Of a stretch of DNA of 19,180 nucleotides, positions 12,975 to 19,180 are shown one piece after another; the first letter of the stretch is position 1, and every line of letters begins with the position of its first letter. The position numbers were made by a program, and so were the translations under genes. Source of the DNA: Nitrospirae bacterium GWC2_56_14. Lineage in GTDB: Bacteria > Nitrospirota > UBA9217. The notes beneath the pieces were generated by a model. That model was not told where the DNA came from. It did not search any database and saw only the letters and a list, made by a program, of their open reading frames with translations. The stretch is taken from positions 1 to 19,180 of the forward strand of contig MHDY01000175.1 in the NCBI GenBank assembly GCA_001803705.1, written 5' to 3'.

Positions 12975-13760
12975 CTACCACCCTCCGGAGGCTCCGCCGC
13001 CTCCGCCGGACCCGCCGCCCCCGCCGCCGAAGCTGCCGCCTCCGCCAAAACCGCCCCCGCCTCCGGACCAGCCGCCTCCGCGGCCGCCCATGGACGAGGC
13101 CAGCATGATAAGGATGCACTGTCCAGGATGGGTTATGAAAAGAATAACAGCAATAACGAAGAAAATGCCCATGATGACCATTTGGAATTTGGTCAGGGGT
13201 CTGGCCTGTCCGCTGCTTCGCGGCTGCCGGACCTCAGGCATGCCCGTGATCGGGACGCCCTCGCTGTCCGCAATGGTCTGGATAATGGCGAGCGCTGCCG
13301 CCGCCATCCCTCCGCCATAGTCGCCCTTTCTAAAATAGGGGACCAGGTACTCCCTGCCGATGGTGCCGACCAGGCTGTCGGGAAGGACACCCTCCAGTCC
13401 GTAGCCCACCTCGATGCGGTACTTCCGGTCCTGTACCGCGACAACGAGCAGCACGCCATTGTCCTTGCCCTTCTGTCCGAGCTTCCACTGCTCCTTTGTA
13501 TCAAGGGCGAATTCCTCGATGCTCTGTCCGTCCAGGCTCTGGACCGTCAGCACCAGCACCTGCGCCGTGGTCTTCTGCTCCAGTTCCCGAAGCAATGCGT
13601 TCAGCCGTGCGCTCGAATTGCCGTGCATCACCCCGGCCAGATCGACCACGTAGTCGCGCGGCATGGCAGGCGGCCTGGGTGTTGAAGCCGAAGCGAGCGG
13701 AGCGGCCAGCGCCAGGAAGAGAAGCGTCAGGAGGATGAGGTTTTTAGTGCGGGAGAGCAT
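12975..13760 (-). CDS. TPM-domain secreted/membrane protein with glycine-rich tail
   Basis: A 261-residue protein of the YgcG/TPM (DUF477) family. A signal peptide with cleavage near LASA-STP is followed by the TPM domain (about 35-165): YVVDLAGVM, TTAQVLVLTVQSLDGQSIEEF, GQKGKDNGVLLVVAVQDRKY and RIEVGYGLEGVLPD. After it comes a hydrophobic helix (about residues 190-220), then a tail almost entirely of Gly and Ser ending ASGGW. The family has been linked to membrane-complex assembly and, in some members, acid phosphatase activity. The role here is unknown. The start is the ATG at 13760 (GGAAAG 7 nt upstream), overlapping the upstream gene's end by 17 nt and implying translational coupling. A LemA neighbour is typical. 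Confidence 0.92.
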   Translation of the reverse strand: MLSRTKNLILLTLLFLALAAPLASASTPRPPAMPRDYVVDLAGVMHGNSSARLNALLRELEQKTTAQVLVLTVQSLDGQSIEEFALDTKEQWKLGQKGKDNGVLLVVAVQDRKYRIEVGYGLEGVLPDSLVGTIGREYLVPYFRKGDYGGGMAAAALAIIQTIADSEGVPITGMPEVRQPRSSGQARPLTKFQMVIMGIFFVIAVILFITHPGQCILIMLASSMGGRGGGWSGGGGGFGGGGSFGGGGGGSGGGGGASGGW

Positions 13761-14490
13761 TGATGGTCTTTCCAAAGGCTTCGAGCGTGTTGTAGTACCG
13801 TTCGAACAGCGAGCGCAGGTCCTGTTCCGAAAGCTTTAGGCTCCCTGCCTTGAGCTGCAGGATCCGTTCAAATACGGCCGTGTCCACTCCGGTCGTTTCC
13901 TGAAAGAGGCGAATGACCTGCTGCCGCGGGATGGGCGGCTCCTTGCCGAGCAGGGAGATGACCGCGCGGAAGAGCGCCATGGATCCCGTGAAAGACCGGA
14001 CGAGCAGCGCGGTCAGGAGCTCTTTCTTGCCGAGCGACGAGATATAGCCCTGGCGCAGATGGATCTGCTTGGTCTTGATCTCCCGTTCGCACTGGAGCCG
14101 AAGATTCGAGGGAAGGATCGGAAGGCCGCTGAACAGGTCCTGGCCGTAAATGGTCTTATGGATCAGCTTGAGATCGAGGAACTCCACGGGAAAGGCGTCG
14201 AGCGAGTCGTTGATGTACTCCGGGGTCATCACCAGCGGGGCCGCGATATTTTTTTTGCCGTATTTCTTCCCGAGCGGGGCAAGGAACTCGACGAAGGCGA
14301 GGTCCATCCGGTGCAGCACGACCACGGAATTGACGTCCGATTTCTTTTCATCGTAGTCCGGCATCACGGCGCTGCCGGTGATATGGATCGAATGGATGCC
14401 CGCTGCCTGGTGCGCAAGCAGGTCGGTTATCATGGGCGCGATCTTGTCTGCCACGATCTGCGGCAGTCCGGCGAGGTTCGGTGTGTTCAT
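13744..14490 (-). CDS. Nucleotidyltransferase-fold protein with altered catalytic motif, function unknown
   Basis: A 248-residue cytoplasmic protein. Residues 36-59 resemble the polymerase-beta nucleotidyltransferase core: HITGSAVM with G39-S40, then KKSDVNSVVVL. The first metal-binding aspartate is present (D52), but the position of the second is N54, giving D-V-N instead of D-x-D. The remaining helical part (about 150-245) could be a regulatory or substrate domain. I do not recognise a named family. It heads the group with the TPM and LemA genes and overlaps the TPM gene by 17 nt. I chose the ATG at 14490; a GTG at 14526 lies upstream of the -10 element. No Shine-Dalgarno is seen, so initiation may be leaderless. 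Confidence 0.75.
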   Translation of the reverse strand: MNTPNLAGLPQIVADKIAPMITDLLAHQAAGIHSIHITGSAVMPDYDEKKSDVNSVVVLHRMDLAFVEFLAPLGKKYGKKNIAAPLVMTPEYINDSLDAFPVEFLDLKLIHKTIYGQDLFSGLPILPSNLRLQCEREIKTKQIHLRQGYISSLGKKELLTALLVRSFTGSMALFRAVISLLGKEPPIPRQQVIRLFQETTGVDTAVFERILQLKAGSLKLSEQDLRSLFERYYNTLEAFGKTINALPH

Positions 14491-14499
14491 AGTGGAAAC

Positions 14500-14528
14500 A
14501 GTATAGCACAGGTGGGAGTTGTGCACAA
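14500..14528 (-). promoter_or_regulatory. Extended -10 promoter of the NTase-like/TPM/LemA group
   Basis: On the minus strand, TATACT (14505-14500) is preceded by TG one base away (TGCTATACT, an extended -10), and TTGTGC (14528-14523) lies 17 nt upstream. Transcription should start about 7 nt on, only 2-3 nt before the ATG at 14490. Confidence 0.6.
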
Positions 14529-14703
14529 TAAGCGGGATGGTGAGCTATGCCGTTCGGTTGAGGGCCGCATGTGGCATGGGCTTCATTGACAGGCGGCGAA
14601 TTGAGGGGAAAGTGAATTCGTAAATGCATTATGCAACTTTTTGTGCAGTTCAGGCGAAAATTTCATTACCCTTAAATTACCCCGAGTAAAGGGCATTATT
14701 GTT

Positions 14704-14733
14704 TTGACCTATAAAGCATGCGCATGATAGACT
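14704..14733 (+). promoter_or_regulatory. Candidate promoter of the protease pair
   Basis: TTGACC (14704-14709) and TAGACT (14728-14733) are 18 nt apart, ahead of the plus-strand pair starting at 14773. The perfect 10-bp palindrome CATGCGCATG (14717-14726) lies between them and could be a regulator site. The rest of 14529-14703 is AT-rich with nothing firm to call. Confidence 0.35.
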
Positions 14734-14772
14734 TCGCGTCGTTGTTTCATTCTTCTGTCAGAAAGAGCCAAT

Positions 14773-15189
14773 ATGGTTTCCCTGAAGTTGTTCTTCATGA
14801 TGATCGTAACTGCGCTGTTGATCCCGCCTTCCCTGACAGCGGGTTCGTCAGTTGCGCCAGGCAACGGATCATTTACAGCGCCGGTTCCGCTGGCGGTGCC
14901 CGGGCTCGAAAACAGGTTTATCGCGATCGGGGAGGTCGTCCGGATTGAGCCTGTTGTCAAGGGCGTGCAGAAGATCGCCATGAAAATTGAAAATGTCAAA
15001 AGTATCCCGGGCTACCCTGCCGGCGGAGCAGGGTACCGGGGCAAGGAAGTGGAGCTCTTATCGGAAACACCCTTACCCGCTTTCGTAAAGGTCAAGGCTA
15101 AGGTGTCCGTTACCGTCAGGCTGATCGGAGACGAGTGGCGGCAGTCATTATTCCTTCTGGAGGTCGTTGAATATGAATCTCAGAACTGA
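14773..15189 (+). CDS. Small secreted protein of unknown function, coupled to the M6 protease
   Basis: A 138-residue protein with a clear signal peptide (KLFFMMIVTALLIPPSLTA, cleavage near residue 23). The mature part is about 115 residues and looks mostly beta: FIAIGEVVRIEPVVKGVQKI, KEVELLSETPLPAFVKV and SVTVRLIGDEWRQSLFLLEV alternate hydrophobic and polar residues, which would suit a small beta-barrel. I do not recognise a family. It has no cysteines in the mature region. Its last 17 nt overlap the start of the protease gene, so the two are probably translated together, and this protein may assist, inhibit or accompany the protease. That partnership is inferred only from the overlap. The start codon has only a weak ribosome binding site (AGAAAGAG). 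Confidence 0.7.
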   Translation: MVSLKLFFMMIVTALLIPPSLTAGSSVAPGNGSFTAPVPLAVPGLENRFIAIGEVVRIEPVVKGVQKIAMKIENVKSIPGYPAGGAGYRGKEVELLSETPLPAFVKVKAKVSVTVRLIGDEWRQSLFLLEVVEYESQN

Positions 15190-18100
15190 AGCGCTCGCTG
15201 TAAGACTGATCCTGATAGTGTTCGCTATAGGTATCCTGCTGCTGCCTGCGGGGGTATTCGCCGGGCCGGCCCTCGATGAGGTCACGGTGTTGCAGCAGCC
15301 TTCGCGGACTTCTTTCGAAGCCCGTCAGCGCGGAGATGAATGGTATAACTGGACCGAGACGCGCGACGGCTACGGGATCTTTCGGAATTCCGAGACAGAG
15401 TTCTGGGAGTACTATCAGCCTTCCCCCGCAGGGGAAGGCACGGCGTCCCTGACAGTCGGCAATGCGATCGTGGGCATCGATGATCCTGTTGCGCTCGGCA
15501 TTCCCAAGGGACTGCGGCCGTCACGGACGCCGGACCTTTCGGCCCCGTCCGGGGAGCTCCTTTCGGGCAGTGCGGCAGCTGGGGGACTTACCAATGGTCC
15601 TGCAGCCGCCCCGGTGCTGGGGGCAAAACAGCTCCTCGTGATCGGCGTGGACTATGTTGACGCGCCGGCGCTTTACACTCCGGCCCAGATCCAGCCGCTT
15701 TTGTTCGGAGCGTCGAGCAGCGTTGCCGATTACTATGCCAAAACCTCCTATGGCGCGGTCAGCATCGCGCCAGCAATGGAGACCTCCGGAACGAGCAACA
15801 ATGGTTTTATCGGGTGGATCAGGCTGAACGGCAACCACCCGAACACCGGGGCCAGCACGGGAACAGCGAACCAGCAGATCGCAAAGGACGCCATCACCGC
15901 GGCAGACGCCTATATAGATTATTCTCAGTACGACGTCAATGGCGACGGTCTCATAGATCCCACGGAACTTTCCATTATCGTCATCGTTGCCGGGTATGAG
16001 CAATCATACAGCTCCGGCAACTCGCCGTCGATCTGGGGACACCGATGGAGCATGTGGTCGGTGGGGTATCCCGTGGTCGATGGCAAGATGATCCAGCAAT
16101 ATGCCCAGTTCGGCGAACGGCATGGCGACCATCTTGCCACGATCGGCATCATGGCCCATGAGCTGGGACACCTGATGTTCTCTCTTCCTGATCTGTACGA
16201 CACGGATTCGTTCAACGGTTCCTCCCTGGGCGTGGGGGATTTCGACCTCATGGGTATGGGCAGCTGGGGCGCGGCTGTGGCTGAAAACGCGGGGTCTACG
16301 CCCACGCAATTATCGGCCTGGAGCAAGGAGTATCTTTCCTGGGGGACCGTGACAACGCTTGCGTCCGCGCTCTCGGTCACCTTTCCCGCTTCCGATGGGA
16401 ATGGATCCTCGACCTTCCGCATCAATACCGCTGACCCGAATCAGTATTTTCTTATCGAGAACCGCCAGTTCACGGGGTATGACGCCGGATTTCTACGGGC
16501 AGCCGGTTCTTCGGCGCACGGCGGCCTGGCGATCTATCACATCGACAATGTGAAAACCGGGCTGTGGCCCTCGGCAAATACGGTGAATGCCGATGAAACC
16601 GACAAGGGGGTGGATGTTGAAGAAGCAAATGAAGGAGCCCTCGGCTACAGCATACTTGACAATTATTATGCGAGCAGCAGCACGAACATGTTCTTCTTTC
16701 AGGGCGATGCGCAGGAATTCACGAACACGAGCATCCCGAACACAAAGCTGAAAAACAATACCTCCACTCCGGTCTCCATTACCAATATCTCGAATTACGG
16801 CGCCTCCATGTCAGCCAGCGTCTGCACCGAAACCATCAGCTATTCCTTGTCTCCGACGAACGCTTCTTTCCCCTTACTGGGCGGAGGCGGCATCGTGGAC
16901 CTGACCGCTTCGTCGTCAAATTGCATGTGGAAGGCCGTAAGCAGCGCCTGGTGGCTCCAGATCAGTTCGGGCTTTTCCGGCGCCGGGAGCGGGACGGTCG
17001 TTTATACGGTCATCCAGAATACCGACGGCGTCCCGCGGACCGGATACCTCACGATCGCGGGCCAGACCTTCACCGTGACCCAGGAAGCCGGCGTCGATAC
17101 GATGCCGGACCCGTTCAGCTTTACGGACCAGACGGGCGCTTCTCTCAACACGCTGATCAGTTCCAACAGCATCTCCGTGTCCGGCATTGCTGCGCCGGCC
17201 TCGATCTCGGTCACCAACGGGGAATACGAGGTCAATGCAAGCGGTTTCTGGACAACCGGCGCGGGTACGGTGGTCAACGGCGATTCCGTCCGTATACGCC
17301 TGATGTCATCGGCAAACTCTTCAACGACGACGAGCGCCGTGCTTACCATCGGCGGGATCAGCGACACCTTCAGCGTAACGACGATGGAAAACACCGGCCT
17401 GTGGCACCAGGTGCAGGATTCGTCAACGCCTACCGGCAGGAGCTTCACGAGCGGGAGTCCCACTTCATGGTGGTATGGACAAGATGCGACCGGGACGTAT
17501 GATACGCCGGGAACGGCAAACAAGGGGTCGTTCATAATCGGTCCGTACGTCATTACCGCGGGCCAGTCGCTGACCTTCTGGAGCTGGGAAGAAACGGAAA
17601 AGAACGCAGCTTATGACAAACGGACCATTGCCATTTCCACGGACAACGGCAGCACCTGGACGGACCTGGCGACGCTCTCCGGCATGGAAAACCAGTGGTA
17701 CAATTTTGTGACCGTCCTTTCCGCATACACCGGCCAGACCGTCAAATTCAAATTTACCTTCGACACTGTTGATAGCGGTGTCAATGCTTTCAAAGGCTGG
17801 TACCTGGACGACATCTCCATTATCGGCGGCGTTCCGGATACCTGCGCGGGTGCCCGGGAGATCACCGGGGCAACCTACACTGATACCGTGGACCCGACAA
17901 CAGCGACGGCTACAGGCGATGATCCAATGGTGACTTGCGGAAATGGCAGCAGGAACGGATCTGTCTGGTATAAATACACGGCAACGCAAGACGGCGCGCT
18001 GGCCATCGACACCACGGGAAGCAACTACGATACGATCCTGTCGGCATATACCGGAAATTGCGGGACGTTGGCGTCCCTTGACTGCAACGACGACACAAAT

Positions 18101-19180
18101 GGCACGCAGTCCTCTCTTTCCGTGCCAATGAGCGCGGGCACGACCTACTATTTTATGGTGTCGGCATATGGAACAGCCGGGACCGTCCTGCAGGTGAATG
18201 TGACGGTGAGCGGCGGAGGCGGGAACTGCGCCGAGCCGGTGTCGCCGAGTCCGAACTTGCAGGACATGGGAACTGGCGTGAACGACCTTGGCGAGGTGAT
18301 CTGGGCGGAGCTTCTTCAGGACGGAACGTCTGGAATGTCTTACCACCAGATCATGTCGAGCACGCGGGGCCAGCTGACGAGCGATGCGAACGAACATATA
18401 AACCCCTCGGTGAACAACCGGGGCGACCTGGTGTGGGAGCAGAACAGCAACATCTACGGGAACCTTTCGGGCCAGGTGCAGCAGCTGACGTACTCGGGAA
18501 ATGCAATGCAGCCGTCGATCAACGACAAACAGGAAGTGGTGTGGTCCCAGACGAACGGGGGGAATAGTCAGATCTACTCGAACCAGCGCGGCTGGCTGAC
18601 GAGCGATCCTAATGATCACTGGGACCCCGCCATAAACAACGCCGGCGACGTGGTGTGGGCACAGTCCAGCATAGTGAGTGGCTGGCATCAGTTGTACAAA
18701 CTGCCGGCAGGAAGCAGCACGCCGGTCCAGGTGACGAACAACAATGCGGACCACTGGTCACCTTCGATCAGCAACACGGGCGAGGTGGTGTGGACGGAAT
18801 CGAACGGCGGCCTCGCGCGCGTCTATTCGAGCACGCGCGGTCAACTCACCTTCGACGGCTGCCCCGGGTGGACGGACCATATAAGTGCTTCCGTGAACGC
18901 CTGCGGAGACGTGACCTTTACGGTCATGGGTACGGTATCGCAGGTGTACCGCCTGGGGAACAGCAGCCCCTGTTTGACCGACATCGAGCCAAACGACAAC
19001 ACGACCGAGGCCATACTGGTGAGCGGGAACTCTACGACCACGGGCATGGTGCAGGAGCCCGGTGACCTGGAAGACTGGTACAAGTTCACGGCGAGCGTGG
19101 GCGACACGATCACGGCGACCGTGAACTGGGGCCCGACCGCGCCGCCGAACGGATTGATGGCCGAACTGATGGATGGCGGG
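15173..19180 (+). CDS. Large secreted M6-family metalloprotease with BACON, jelly-roll, propeller-like and PPC domains (3' end beyond window)
   Basis: An uninterrupted frame of 1336 codons with no stop before the window ends. A signal peptide is cleaved near VFA-GPA (30). A propeptide-like region with RGDEWYNWTETRDGYGIF leads to the M6 catalytic domain (about 150-530) with zinc motif HELGH (329-333), SLPDLYD and met-turn-like FDLMGMGSWG. Then follow a BACON domain (about 550-641), a beta domain starting DTMPDPFSFTDQTG (642-740), a jelly-roll-like domain (742-885, ending GWYLDDISIIGG), a PPC-like domain (889-1013), six propeller-like repeats with NNxGDVVW (1018-1262) and a PPC domain (from 1269, IEPNDNTTEA). 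It is probably secreted and degrades extracellular protein. The start has GGAGGT 8 nt upstream. Confidence 0.92.
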   Translation, partial: MNLRTEALAVRLILIVFAIGILLLPAGVFAGPALDEVTVLQQPSRTSFEARQRGDEWYNWTETRDGYGIFRNSETEFWEYYQPSPAGEGTASLTVGNAIVGIDDPVALGIPKGLRPSRTPDLSAPSGELLSGSAAAGGLTNGPAAAPVLGAKQLLVIGVDYVDAPALYTPAQIQPLLFGASSSVADYYAKTSYGAVSIAPAMETSGTSNNGFIGWIRLNGNHPNTGASTGTANQQIAKDAITAADAYIDYSQYDVNGDGLIDPTELSIIVIVAGYEQSYSSGNSPSIWGHRWSMWSVGYPVVDGKMIQQYAQFGERHGDHLATIGIMAHELGHLMFSLPDLYDTDSFNGSSLGVGDFDLMGMGSWGAAVAENAGSTPTQLSAWSKEYLSWGTVTTLASALSVTFPASDGNGSSTFRINTADPNQYFLIENRQFTGYDAGFLRAAGSSAHGGLAIYHIDNVKTGLWPSANTVNADETDKGVDVEEANEGALGYSILDNYYASSSTNMFFFQGDAQEFTNTSIPNTKLKNNTSTPVSITNISNYGASMSASVCTETISYSLSPTNASFPLLGGGGIVDLTASSSNCMWKAVSSAWWLQISSGFSGAGSGTVVYTVIQNTDGVPRTGYLTIAGQTFTVTQEAGVDTMPDPFSFTDQTGASLNTLISSNSISVSGIAAPASISVTNGEYEVNASGFWTTGAGTVVNGDSVRIRLMSSANSSTTTSAVLTIGGISDTFSVTTMENTGLWHQVQDSSTPTGRSFTSGSPTSWWYGQDATGTYDTPGTANKGSFIIGPYVITAGQSLTFWSWEETEKNAAYDKRTIAISTDNGSTWTDLATLSGMENQWYNFVTVLSAYTGQTVKFKFTFDTVDSGVNAFKGWYLDDISIIGGVPDTCAGAREITGATYTDTVDPTTATATGDDPMVTCGNGSRNGSVWYKYTATQDGALAIDTTGSNYDTILSAYTGNCGTLASLDCNDDTNGTQSSLSVPMSAGTTYYFMVSAYGTAGTVLQVNVTVSGGGGNCAEPVSPSPNLQDMGTGVNDLGEVIWAELLQDGTSGMSYHQIMSSTRGQLTSDANEHINPSVNNRGDLVWEQNSNIYGNLSGQVQQLTYSGNAMQPSINDKQEVVWSQTNGGNSQIYSNQRGWLTSDPNDHWDPAINNAGDVVWAQSSIVSGWHQLYKLPAGSSTPVQVTNNNADHWSPSISNTGEVVWTESNGGLARVYSSTRGQLTFDGCPGWTDHISASVNACGDVTFTVMGTVSQVYRLGNSSPCLTDIEPNDNTTEAILVSGNSTTTGMVQEPGDLEDWYKFTASVGDTITATVNWGPTAPPNGLMAELMDGG
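18281..18960 (+). repeat. Six degenerate coding repeats (propeller-like blades) in the protease
   Basis: The motif N-x-x-G-[DE]-V-[VI]-W recurs with starts at about 18281, 18413, 18521, 18635, 18770 and 18896, so the spacing is 36-45 residues. The third lacks the Gly (NDKQEVVW) and the last reads NACGDVTF. QLTSD/QLTYS/WLTSD segments also recur. Six such units would fit a beta-propeller of six blades, but more blades could lie elsewhere. Confidence 0.65.

Noticed and set aside
12922..13320. Plus-strand proline-rich open frame near 12975
   Set aside because: The proline run is the complement of the glycine-rich tail codons of the TPM gene, and there is no independent support.
17465..18754. Minus-strand open frame (429 codons) opposite the protease
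   Set aside because: It is the mirror of the protease coding strand, which has recognisable domains throughout. The minus-strand product has none.

Overview
This is a dense, fairly GC-rich bacterial window from a Gram-negative organism, shown by the TolC-type outer-membrane channel, RND pump and periplasmic adaptors. The protein style (M6 protease with BACON and PPC domains, LemA/TPM pair) and the intergenic repeats would fit a deltaproteobacterial or Nitrospirota lineage. That assignment is an impression, not a demonstration. I saw no rRNA, tRNA, CRISPR array or insertion sequence.

Left end (1-1772). A small four-helix membrane protein gene occurs twice: its 5' part at 1-106 (running off the window) and a full copy at 1313-1735. 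Between the copies lie a HEPN/MNT gene pair, a REP-like palindrome and a short remnant of a thioredoxin-reductase-like gene. The HEPN gene has an almost perfect sigma70 promoter placed so that the mRNA should be leaderless.

Centre (1787-11979). Seven minus-strand genes read as one operon from 11936 down to a hairpin at 1787-1812: TetR regulator, TolC-family channel, RND adaptor, RND pump, MacA-like adaptor, MacB-type ATPase, MacB-type permease. A proton-driven and an ATP-driven pump thus share one regulator and probably one outer-membrane channel. A 20-bp perfect palindrome covers the TetR promoter and start codon and is the likely operator.

Right of the operon (12213-14490). A second minus-strand group encodes a nucleotidyltransferase-fold protein with a changed catalytic motif, a secreted TPM-domain protein and a LemA protein.

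Right end (14704-19180). A plus-strand pair encodes a small secreted protein of unknown function, overlapping by 17 nt a very large secreted M6-family metalloprotease (at least 1336 residues) that continues beyond the window.

The most unusual structure is in the gaps. Several intergenic spacers each hold a pair of inverted arms. In four or five of them the arms are built from short tandem units of 7-9 nt, and the unit sequence differs from gap to gap. One arm has been absorbed into the 3' end of the RND adaptor gene.
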